Of a stretch of 64,000 nt of DNA, positions 9,854 to 19,734 are shown in pieces. Origin of the DNA: Amyloporia xantha. Taxonomy: Eukaryota; Basidiomycota; Agaricomycetes; Polyporales; Adustoporiaceae. Every line of letters starts with the position of its first letter. Position 1 is the first letter of the stretch. A program made the translations under genes and the position numbers. The notes under the pieces are model-generated. The model was not told where the DNA came from, searched no databases, and saw only the letters and a program-made list of their open reading frames with translations. The stretch is from positions 248,001 to 312,000 of the forward strand of contig JAYKKR010000033.1 in assembly GCA_036971615.1 (NCBI GenBank), in the 5' to 3' direction.

Positions 9854-11240
9854 ATGGCCCCATTCCTTCCTCCCGAGATCTGGGACTCCATCATTGATTG
9901 GCTGGAGGGCGACTACAGTACGCCGACGACATGCACGCTGGTCTGCAGGTCTTGGGAGCCAAGAAGCTGGTATAACCTGCCAAGAGAGATGAGCTTTTCA
10001 AATCGAGACGACGTTGTGCAGGTTGCACGGGACAGCGGAAAGCTGTGGAAAGGACCAGAGACTGTATATGTGTCAGGAAATGCTGGTTTTGAGTGTAGGC
10101 CAATTCCACATCTCAGCACATTTTCCGCCATGTTAGCAGGCCGATGGACGCGAGTACGGGAGCTGTGGATCTCAGATGCTGTGTGGCATGCTTGGACATG
10201 ATGCCTCTCACTTTCTTGCATCTATATGCCTTCTCGTCCATAACGACCCTCTGGCTTAATAATGTCATTTTCCCGACGATTGTCTCGCTGCGTCGTCTTA
10301 TCTGCTGTTTCCCGAATCTCCGATCGCTCAACTGCTATGAACTGTTCTTCTCGGAGCATGGGGCTCCCCCTCCGCCATTCGCGAAGTGGCCGCGGGAGCT
10401 TTCGTCGCTTCACATAGTCGGTAGTGGGGCCTCAATCATTTGCACTGCGGGCCTCTTGCTCCCTGCTGGCGTCATTTCTCATCTGCATAATCTACATTTT
10501 GACTACCGATATGTCGAATCCTCTGCACATGCACGAGCATCGACCTCACTGCAAGGGTTGGTGGATGCTGCGGGCGCATCATTGAGGACATTGGGATTGT
10601 ACTTGAATGTGGGGCACAAACAGGATCGGATTGCTGAAGGCACAGAAGTCCGTGCGTCCTTAACCTTTTGTTGATAGAATAGTCCTTTAACCCTAATTCA
10701 TCTCTTCCCGTAGCTTATCCAAGCCTTGCTCCTAATTCAAACCTCGAAATCCTCAAACTACATCTGAACAATGTCAGTGCAAGTAGCGACTACGACTCGG
10801 TATTTTGGTGTCTCTCGCACGTCACATCCGACATTATCAAGAGGGTCGAGATTTCCTTCTTTCTCGAACGTGCCTCGCCGGCGGACATAGCTGTAGCGAG
10901 CATTGAACGAAACTGCTGTGCCCGACTGGACGAAATTCTGTCTTCTCTCTCTGTCTTCGCACAGCTTGAAATAGTTATAATCGATTTGTACGACCTCGAC
11001 ACCTACAGGCCGGTAGCTCTGGCACAGGAACCGTGGCCCCAAGTGATATCACAGATGCCACGGTTGGATGAGCGAGGAATTCTGCAGTGAGTGATGTATC
11101 CTGATATCACCGATCTGCCTGATTTACAGTTTTATCTGCCAGATCTCAAGTTTCCGGTTTAAGCTCAAAGGCTCTATCACGCAGATCTATACGCTGAACG
11201 AACAAGTTGGTCGGCGCTCTGCAATTCCTTTTGTGGAGCA
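9854..11240 (+). pseudogene. F-box/LRR-like protein, array copy 2 (frameshifted)
   Basis: Start MAPFLPPEIW at 9854 with an intact F-box (residues 4-42). One base is missing at 10193-10194 (CTTGGACATG where sisters have CTTGTGACATG), so the frame stops at 10201. The rest of exon 1 continues in the next frame to a donor at 10652; exon 2 is 10714-11086. The conserved last-exon peptide (QIYTLNEQVG) can be read around 11182-11220, but in a frame that does not join exon 2 at the visible acceptor at 11142. A single-base assembly error could explain the first lesion but not the second. Confidence 0.8.
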
Positions 11241-11881
11241 CCAGATGTCCGCTGAGATGGCGTCCTCTGCTTGACCTACTCGGAGTCCCCTCAGCATATG
11301 CGCATTACAAGTGTGAATCATTGGTCCCGCTCCATAATGTGTCTGTTTCTTTACAGGCTTGTATCCCGGAGATCAGGACCGCTTCGAGGACATTAGATAA
11401 TGGCTTCAGTTGACTCGTGAAGGGCCCGAAACCTGTGTGACCCGCCCTGGGGAGCGGGACACCATGCCTATGCAGTCTGCTTTGCCCCACCCTCCGTCTT
11501 TGCTTTCCATTACCCGAGAGTAAATGTTTGGTTCCTTGTACGCTCGCAAGGTGAGTCCGTGATAGAGAAGAAAACAAAAGACAAGAAAAAAGAAAAACAA
11601 AAGACTTGTTCATCATAGCGCGCGGCGATGGCATTGTCGTCCACAGTGGCACAGCCAATTCAAGTCTTAGACGATCACTGTTTCAACTAATAGTACATGA
11701 ATCACATTGTACACGTGCACGGGACGTAGTAGGCACTCGAGAAAACACTAATACGGCGTCAAAATGAAAAGACAAGGACTTTCCCAAGCGGTACGAGAGA
11801 CACCGTCTGCAGGGCTGGATAAAGTCAGATGAAGCGAAGACGTGACAGAGATTGGTTTACCAGAGTCACTAGTCTTGGGTC
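11241..11881. other. Intergenic region between F-box copy 2 and the unknown-function paralogue
   Basis: The sequence resembles no other interval of the array after about 11400. No convincing coding frame; an A-rich stretch lies at 11560-11605. It separates the 3' ends of two convergent genes. Confidence 0.4.
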
Positions 11882-12907
11882 TCAAAGCTCGATATTGGCT
11901 ACACGAGCCGAGGCGTTGTTGCCCAGCTTCTCCGAGACAGCCTTCCTCACCCCCGAGTAGACATCTTCATTCAACACCATCTCCACGGTGCCTTGGACGC
12001 AAATGGTGTCAGTTGTCACAGCCAACAGAACGTAAACAATAGAACATACTGTAGGTGAACTTGACACTATCAGATTTGGAGTGGAAGAAAAGAAAGTCAC
12101 GGCTGGAGCCGCTGGTCTCGTAGTCGTAGCAAGTCATGTGCCACACGACATTGCCACCTACATCTTTCCTGCGGTCAATGAAGTCAGCTGTCGAATGATT
12201 GGGGAGTGTCTGTACGTCAGAACACGCACTCGCAGATGCCTGCCTGAAAGTCAGCTCTCTTGAGGGCCCAGGAGTTGTCCTTCAGAATGGTATACGCCTG
12301 TTCATTCTTTGGTTCCTTCAGTGCAGTTATGGATTTTTCGAAAAGTTCCTGCTCCTTATGGCCCAGATATGCAGACATGATGGAGAAAATAACCTGGTCG
12401 ACACTTTTGTGGCTGCTAGTATTATCAAGCTTGATAAACCTGGATATACAGAGGGTCAGTGCGATACCAAAAGAAGTGTACATGGAACACAGACTTGAAA
12501 CTGGGGACGTTCCACCCGAAGGTCTCAAGACATTCTTTATAATAGTCATACCACTTCTGTGTATGCTCTTCTTTGGTGCGATCAAATTTTTTGTTGGCAG
12601 CCAATTGGGCGAGCAGGGAAGAATCCTGTACATCGCTCTGGAATAAACGCAGGTAAGACTTGGTCAATATTGTTTTTCAGATGAACGCTACCTTCTGCTG
12701 TTTGTTATTAAGGTTGGCGACGAACGACATTACTGAAGACCCAACCACAGCCACGGAGGGGGAAGACTCGTCCACAGCCGCGGTGAAGGAAGAATTGCCG
12801 TCGGCAGGTGCAGCGTAGACAATAGTACAAGCTTCATTAGCTGAAGGGGCGCTCTGGATCTCGATGCCTTCAATGAACTGGAGGCGGGCTGCGATGGTCT
12901 TGTTCAT
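11882..12907 (-). CDS. Unknown-function five-exon protein, diverged paralogue (265 aa)
   Basis: Exons 12907-12692, 12637-12495, 12439-12230, 12168-12050 and 11991-11882 join to 265 residues with no defect. Intron positions and phases match those of the gene at 17626-18619. Shared landmarks are the first 16 residues (MNKTIAARLQFIEGIE), SFVAN--QQK, LLAQLAAN-K-DR, QKWYDYY, LET-GWNVPSF, QAGIC and a C-terminal NEDVYSGVRKAV. No signal peptide or membrane segment is seen, so it is probably cytosolic. A 27-residue Ala/Ser/Glu-rich insertion follows the conserved N-terminus. I do not recognise the family and assign no function. The promoter and the first codons are almost identical to those of the other copy while the rest of the protein is about half identical. 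Confidence 0.85.
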
Positions 12908-14288
12908 GATGACAATGAAGTGTTTGTTTCTTGTACTAGTAGCGACGACGAGGTGAAGGAGATGAAGGAGCGAGATACGTTCAGAATCTTCACGTAGACA
13001 TCATTTTATAGCGGTCGTCTGGGAATTGAGTACATGTCAATCACAGGATGGAACACGCTTCATTAGTGTGCTGTCACTTACTGCAGAAACTGCGGCTACG
13101 AAGTCGCACAACTGGGCAGCCATGATTCATTCTATGAGAGCATCTATGGAACGGAGCATTCAAAACTCCGTCAATAGACTTTGAAATACTGTAAGAAAGC
13201 GGCGTCAACAGCGTGTGGTCCCAGCAGACCAAAAAAGTGTGTATTTCATCTGTTTAGCTCCCATAGATCTTCCAGAATAGTTAAATTTGAGCGTTGGAGG
13301 ATTCAGAATGGACAGGTTCCACAGACTGGGGTTTTCTGATGGTCCGCATTCGGCCGTGTTTTCAAAGAGACGACGCATGTCCGGAGCTGACAATCTTAGG
13401 AAAGGTTGGGGCACTCATTCTCGTTTTGTCATCGTGTCATTCTCGTATAGGAATGAAATTGACGGATCGGCGAGGTGCGATCGTGCTATGCTATGAATGC
13501 TGGGTAGGTCAAAGTAAAACGCCTGTAGAGTGCTCACCTTGCCAGTGATCATGGTATGCATTGAAAGGCGATGTAGTCTGCTGACATTGGACCACTTCCT
13601 GAGAAAGCAGCTCGACCTCCATTGGAATGTACCATCCTTCCATCGGTGAAACATTGTAGTGTGAGCCCTGAAATGCCTTTCAGCGTGGGCTTGGCCAGGT
13701 AGAAATTATGCGACAATGGTAGCGCCAAATAAGCTGTACATCAGAAGTCAAAGAAGGAATGCAGCATGTGAGACAGCGGCGGGGCGAGGGATATTTTAGA
13801 AGAACGATGTACTAGAAAGGCGGAGGGAACAGAAGAATCAAAGCACGAGTGTAATGACCACTTTCCCGTGGAGTGGAAGACCATTCGAAGAGAAACTTCC
13901 TGGGTGTACATTCAAAGGACCGGGTACATGTATTACTGAAAGTAAAATTACCAATGGACTCTACCGCATCGCCGGCGAACTTAATTAAGCGAGAAATATT
14001 TTGAACTTCAATTCCATGTCATTCCCCTCGACTGCCCTTGATCTAGGAATCAGGGTCACCGTTCCACAGTAGGCCCTAGGGTTTCCACCCAGTTCCGGCG
14101 CAGTTTTGAGCCAGTTTCGATTCCGGTTTCCGACTGCCCGACATGCCCGACATCCGCGGCAAAGCCCAGAAACTGTGTTTGCATTCCAAATAACCCCTTA
14201 TTCCCGCTACGAGAGTAGTGGGTTCTTATCGCAATCTCGTTCAACGATCGTCCGCCAAAACGCAAAGACCGGCAAAGACCGGCCCTAA
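12864..14288. repeat. Second inverted copy of the duplicated block (partial)
   Basis: Inverted match to 16245-17668 and, over 12864-13936, direct match to 1848-2921 (offset 11015-11016). It spans the first codons, the promoter and about 1 kb upstream of the unknown-function gene, then a further 350 bases ending at GGCCCTAA. Differences seen are single bases, e.g. one fewer T near 13334 than in the left arm and one extra G near 13977 relative to the right arm. Together with 16245 onward it forms a palindrome with a 1956-base spacer. Confidence 0.93.
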
Positions 14289-14488
14289 TCTTGCCGCGCG
14301 GCCTGCCCTCAACCTCCAATTTGTCCTTTGACCCTCTACGATGCCTCGCTTATGTCAGCCTGGCCTGTACGCGGGCATTCCAATTTTGATTAGTTGGGTC
14401 TAATATGTTGATTATACAAGACCAATCTGCCCGAACGCCAGACGCTAGAGTGGATGCGCAATCCTGTTGCATGCGAACGGCGCGACAA

Positions 14489-14575
14489 CAGCGACACCTG
14501 ACCGACGTCTTGGTCAGCGACACCTGCCTACCTGTTTTGGGCAGCGACACCTGCCAGCCACTTGGCAGCGAGACT
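14489..14575. repeat. Short minisatellite, unit of 26-27 bases
   Basis: The core CAGCGACACCTG starts at 14489, 14515 and 14542, with a degenerate fourth copy at 14566. About 70-140 bases further on, CGCTCTCTCA(C/T)TCTGAC occurs twice. Confidence 0.8.
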
Positions 14576-14923
14576 CAGAGGAGAGCGGGTAAACTCCTTC
14601 GGGCGAGCGGAAAAAATTCGAGTCGGAGTGAGAGGAACGGACGTCGCTCTCTCACTCTGACTGTCATCCCCGCTCGCCCGTCGGTACGTTTACATTGTCA
14701 CTGACATCGCTCTCTCATTCTGACGACATACCGCTCGCAATAGATTAGCAGCGTTACCCATCGTCCCTCCCTGTAGCTATTTTAGTACCGGGTCTGTATA
14801 GAAAAGGACGAAAATAGAAGAAATTTGTTTGGGGCGTTCGGTGGGCACTGGGCAGCAGCCGCCGAACGCCTGAGCCCGCTATCGCACAGACACGATAAGA
14901 CCAACGTGAGGCAAGCAGATTGG

Positions 14924-15717
14924 CAGGCTCCTTCCCGCCGTCTTCGGGAGGTGGGGGCCCATTCGAAAGATTTATGACATACGGAAAACATACCAGCCAC
15001 ACATCGGAACCATCCGAAACAAATTCAAACTCCACAATCTTAATCCCCCTCACCTCCCTACGACGGCTGGCACAAAACATTTGTAAACAAACGGCCTCGG
15101 TCAAGGATCACCTCGATTTGGAAAGCACGGTTGCCGGGATTCTTGGTGGCGCGCGGTGGCGGGTCGTACTGAGTAGAGTACAGGACGTGTTGTACTTGAC
15201 AGTTTACTTCCGAAATTTACTGGGAAAATATATTTTATACAAAGAAGTTTATCTGTACCCAGAAAATAGTTACTAATGAGCAGAACAGAGCATTGGTGAG
15301 GGTGATTCATGCCAACTTCCTCCTAGAGGGACCATTTGTGAATCACAAAGGGAAAAATCTCTTTATTTTGTATCTTATTTATATTCCTCATGCTCTAAGC
15401 ATATTACTCAAAATTTTTATAGAGACACAGGCTTGCAAAGTGTTCGAATACAGACTCTGTGCACTCGTGCGCGCGCGAGATTTAGTTTTCGCCGGCGAAA
15501 GAGCCTTCCAAATCGAGGCGATCCTTGACCGAGGCCGTTTGTTTACAAATGTTTTGTGCCAGCCGTCGTAGGGAGGTGAGGGGGATTAAGATTGTGGAGT
15601 TTGAATATTCACGTGATTTTCACATGACTATACACGTGACTCCAGTACCTAGAATATAGCACAGAGTATTGCTTTAGGATGGGCCCCCACCTCCCGAAGA
15701 CGGCGGGAAGGAGCCTG
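14924..15717. mobile_element. Non-autonomous TIR element with 9-bp target duplication (Mutator-like size class)
   Basis: Perfect 39-bp terminal inverted repeats (14924-14962 and 15679-15717, beginning CAGGCTCCTTCCCG) are bounded by the direct 9-mer GCAGATTGG at 14915-14923 and 15718-15726. Inside is a second, almost perfect 104-bp inverted pair at 15023-15126 and 15503-15606. No transposase frame is present in the 794 bases, so it must be mobilised in trans. A 9-bp duplication with long TIRs is typical of Mutator-like elements; the family assignment is inferred from that only. Confidence 0.8.
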
Positions 15718-15725
15718 GCAGATTG

Positions 15726-15977
15726 GACACTTTTCGCAACGGCCTTAGCGCCCAAGATTGTTGGAAGATCAGGCGCCCCACTCAAGCCGCAAGGGCTGGG
15801 GCTGGCTGGGGTGGCGCAGGTGGGCGATGCTGGTCGCCGACTGTGCCGCCTCTTCTCATTGGTCAATTATCAGAGAATTTGTAGAGTGGCGAACGAAGGT
15901 GGAGCTTGGGCTCCTTGTCGATCAACCGCCCCACTCAAGCCGCGAGTTGAGCTTCCAAAAGCGTTGCGAAAAGTGTC
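15726..15977. mobile_element. Candidate MITE with 16-bp terminal inverted repeats
   Basis: GACACTTTTCGCAACG at 15726-15741 is repeated in inverse at 15962-15977. Between them CCCCACTCAAGCCGC occurs twice in direct orientation (15776-15790 and 15929-15943). I find no target duplication, so it may be a truncated or older insertion abutting the previous element. Confidence 0.4.
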
Positions 15978-16877
15978 TATTCTCAGTGGGTGCAAGTCCA
16001 CCGAATTGAATCAGAGAAATTGCCTAGTACTACAGATCTACATTTGTAGTAAATGCTCCATTCGAAAATGACGCTTTTGGGTGTCCGAGAATGCGCGTGT
16101 GTGATCAATGGCGAATACATGGACGTGCTATAGACAATGAGTTCATGACGCACGCCCAACAGGAGGGGCAAGACCGTAGCGGGTGCTGCCGCTTCACGCG
16201 GCCCTACTACTTATATGCAAATGAACAAGTTCACACTTCAAGGTTAGGGCCGGTCTTTGCCGGTCTTTGCGTTTTTGGCGGACGATCGTTGAACGAGATT
16301 GCGATAAGAACCCACTACTCTCGTAGCGGGAATAAGGGGTTATTTGGAATGCAAACACAGTTTCTGGGCTTTGCCGCGGATGTCGGGCATGTCGGGCAGT
16401 CGGAAACCGGAATCGAAACTGGCTCAAAACTGCGCCGGAACTGGGTGGAAACCCTAGGGCCTACTGTGGAACGGTGACCCTGATTCCTAGATCAAGGGCA
16501 GTCGAGGGGAATGACATGGAATTGAAGTTCAAAATATTTCTCGCTTAATTAAGTTCGCGGCGATGCGGTAGAGTCCATTGGTAATTTTACTTTCAGTAAT
16601 ACATGTACCCGGTCCTTTGAATGTACACCCAGGAAGTTTCTCTTCGAATGGTCTTCCACTCCACGGGAAAGTGGTCATTACACTCGTGCTTTGATTCTTC
16701 TGTTCCCTCCGCCTTTCTAGTACATCGTTCTTCTAAAATATCCCTCGCCCCGCCGCTGTCTCACATGCTGCATTCCTTCTTTGACTTCTGATGTACAGCT
16801 TATTTGGCGCTACCATTGTCGCATAATTTCTACCTGGCCAAGCCCACGCTGAAAGGCATTTCAGGGCTCACACTACA

Positions 16878-17117
16878 ATGTTTCACCGATGGAAGGATGG
16901 TACATTCCAATGGAGGTCGAGCTGCTTTCTCAGGAAGTGGTCCAATGTCAGCAGACTACATCGCCTTTCAATGCATACCATGATCACTGGCAAGGTGAGC
17001 ACTCTACAGGCGTTTTACTTTGACCTACCCAGCATTCATAGCATAGCACGATCGCACCTCGCCGATCCGTCAATTTCATTCCTATACGAGAATGACACGA
17101 TGACAAAACGAGAATGA
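16878..17117 (+). other. 79-codon frame conserved in all three copies of the block
   Basis: Begins MFHRWKDGTFQW; the same frame is at 2639-2400 and 13654-13415 on the minus strand. It lies about 500 bases upstream of the unknown-function gene, in the same orientation. A good donor (GTGAGC) at about 16995 could split it. It matches no family I know, and conservation here may only reflect how recent the duplication is. Confidence 0.25.
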
Positions 17118-17522
17118 GTGCCCCAACCTTTCCTAAGATTGTCAGCTCCGGACATGCGTCGTCTCTTTGAAAACACGGCCGAATGCGGACCATCAGAAAA
17201 ACCCCAGTCTGTGGAACCTGTCCATTCTGAATCCTCCAACGCTCAAATTTAACTATTCTGGAAGATCTATGGGAGCTAAACAGATGAAATACACACTTTT
17301 TTGGTCTGCTGGGACCACACGCTGTTGACGCCGCTTTCTTACAGTATTTCAAAGTCTATTGACGGAGTTTTGAATGCTCCGTTCCATAGATGCTCTCATA
17401 GAATGAATCATGGCTGCCCAGTTGTGCGACTTCGTAGCCGCAGTTTCTGCAGTAAGTGACAGCACACTAATGAAGCGTGTTCCATCCTGTGATTGACATG
17501 TACTCAATTCCCAGACGACCGC

Positions 17523-17529
17523 TATAAAA
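17523..17529 (+). promoter_or_regulatory. TATA box of the unknown-function gene
   Basis: TATAAAA, 97 bases upstream of the start codon and followed by a CT-rich stretch (TCCTTCATCTCCTTCACCTC) typical of strong fungal promoters. It is identical in the inverted copies, near 1990-1996 and 13007-13013. Confidence 0.6.
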
Positions 17530-17625
17530 TGATGTCTACGTGAAGATTCTGAACGTATCTCGCTCCTTCATCTCCTTCACCTCGTCGTCGCTACTAGTAC
17601 AAGAAACAAACACTTCATTGTCATC

Positions 17626-18619
17626 ATGAACAAGACCATCGCAGCCCGCCTCCAGTTCATTGAAGGCATCGAGGTCCAGAGTCCTCCCCAGCCCGCCACA
17701 GCCGCCTCAAACCAGAACCATTCTGCATCGGTGGTCGAATCCGCAATGATCTCGTTTGTCGGCAATATTTACGGCCAGCAGAAGGTAGTGCTTATTAACC
17801 TTGTTCATACGTAACTTTGATAGCTCATCGTCCTATAGTCGGCCGTTGTGGACTCGCTTTTGTTCGCTCAGTTGGCTGCGAACAATAAGTACGACCGCCT
17901 GGAAAGTGACAAAAGTCAGAAGTGGTACGACTATTACAGGTCCATTCTTGAAACTGTCGGATGGAATGTCTCCGGTTTCCAGTCAGTAGTGTTCTTATGA
18001 CGGCGATCATCTCTAGGTTAATAATCTCGCTCTTGCGCCTAGGTTCGTCAAGTTCAAACCTGCCAGCAACATTGAAACCGTGGACAAGGCTGTTCTTTTT
18101 TTCGTGGAACATTCGAAGTTATTTAACAGCGCAGAGCAGGCGCAATTAGTCGCGGCGACCAACGCACTGCAAGATCCTATAAATCAGAAGGCGTACACCC
18201 TATTCAGTCAAAACACGGGGAAGAATCACACGATTGATTTTCAGCTGGGCTTGTGCGAGTGAGTGGGTATATTGGCGTGGTATATTCGTTGATATGCCTA
18301 TATCATTCACAGGCAAGATAAGGAAGGGAGAATGAATTTGCGCATCATGTGCTGCAACTGCAAGGCGGAAGACTTTAATGGCGACACCCCTTTCTTCCCT
18401 ATCGCATCTGGACTTGCTACGTTTACTTATTGTAGGTCGCCTAGTATGTGTGGCCTCATTGAGACTGATAGCTTGCACCTTTAAGATGCCCAGCAGATGG
18501 TGATGAATGAAGGCATTTACTCAGATGTAAGGGAGAGCATTAACGACAAATTTAGCGGTAAATTCAAGTCCGATCTTACTCGCGAAATCGTCGTTGGAGC
18601 CTCGAAGCCTAGTCAGTGA
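17626..18619 (+). CDS. Unknown-function five-exon protein (256 aa), intact copy
   Basis: Exons 17626-17784, 17839-17981, 18043-18258, 18313-18431 and 18486-18619 join in frame to 256 residues ending VGASKPSQ. The gene starts with the same 16 residues as its paralogue at 11882-12907 and shares LLFAQLAANNKYDR, QKWYDYY, LETVGWNV and MNEGIYSDVRESI. No signal peptide, no membrane segment; mostly helical by composition, with a Cys-rich MCCNCK motif in exon 4. It has a TATA box and pyrimidine-rich leader. The repeat-protein relic at 19274-19652 lies downstream in convergent orientation, the same arrangement as in the left arm. No function is assigned. Confidence 0.88.
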
Positions 18620-19273
18620 GCTTGGAACAACGAGGATTGCATCATTTGTATTTTTTACTTACTGTGACCAACGACCTCACCGTCTGAACTAAATATACTC
18701 ACTGATGAGCAGCTGAAGACTGTTCTACATTCGAATACTAGTCGGAATGGATAAAACTTTTGCAATGATTACTTCACGACTGGCATACGACATGAGAGCT
18801 TGAGCAGCGGCCTGGTTTCACAAATCAATCCGCATTAAGAGGCTTTCATATACACCATTCGTAGAGCTGTTTATTCCCATTCAAAGCGGTGTCTCATCAT
18901 CGACGAGCTGCCATGCATTTGTATTATGGACATGGCACCTCAGTGGCAACAGCCATAAATCGGATTTCTCTCAGAAGCCTCCATCACATTGGTTTTGCAT
19001 GAGCTCGAAGTCAGAGCAATCACATTTGAACGTTCGACCCTACAGCCGTGAACTGAAAATGATAAACCAATACTCCTCGTAAAATAATCATCATAAAAAA
19101 TACTGTGCCCATATTGTGCCCATACACCAAAATCTGGTCAAAATCAATCAAGCACATACCGTCCCGCCTCAGGACTTCAAGACAGTCACGAGGCCGGACG
19201 CAACATCCTTCGCACCGTGGCCTACCTTCCTCCAGTGGGTAGCTTCCATCAGAGGATGCAACTGCACGAGCTA

Positions 19274-19652
19274 TCAACATGTCCTCTCGAACGCCAGCGC
19301 AAGGAGTGGATCTTCGCGCTCGAGTAACTTGAGCACGGTGCCTAATAGACCGGACGCGACGTCCTCCGTGACGTGTCCGTTCTTCTTTCTGTTAATCACC
19401 TCACTACCCGTAGCCGCTGCCGCTGCCGTCGCAGCACCGGCGTGGGCCATGAGCTCGTCCTCACGTTTGAGGAACTTGAGGACGGTCCCAAAGCCTGAGG
19501 CAACGTCTTCGGCGCCCTTTTCCCTGTCGATGGCCTCGCGGCCGTCTATGGGACGTAATGACTGCGCGACCCATGAGCTGGTCTTCAAGAACACATGCGA
19601 TCAGAGGATCATCGCGCCTGAGAAACTTCAAGACGGTCTCAAGGGCAGACAA
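19274..19652 (-). pseudogene. Relic of the VLKFLKRED repeat protein, right copy
   Basis: On the minus strand the sequence encodes LETVLKFLRRDDPL and an EDQLMGRA segment, then after a frame change GTVLKFLKRED and, about 55 residues on, GTVLKLLERED, ending at a stop. It therefore has three units of one repeat, with LRRDD/LKRED/LERED at the same place in each. No start codon with a signal peptide is visible upstream of 19652, and at least one frameshift separates units 1 and 2. The repeat order (Leu-rich helix, basic-acidic site, LL-A tail, EDxLxxRA) parallels that of the secreted protein at 2823-3407, suggesting distant common origin. Confidence 0.5.
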
Positions 19653-19734
19653 ATGTGCATACCTAAAGCTTCGAAAGAACGTACCAGCGAGATGATGCGG
19701 CAGACGTCACTGATGGTGACGATTCTCCGTTAAA

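Larger units (their letters stand above)
16245..19518. repeat. Right arm: most complete copy of the duplicated block
   Basis: Inverted counterpart of 1-2921 (pairs with 16596-19518) and of 12864-14288 (pairs with 16245-17668). The match to the left arm still holds at 19518, where the left copy leaves the window, so the block continues to the right. It carries the only intact copy of the five-exon gene. The two inverted partners break at different points (2921 and 14288), so they arose or were trimmed independently. Confidence 0.93.
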
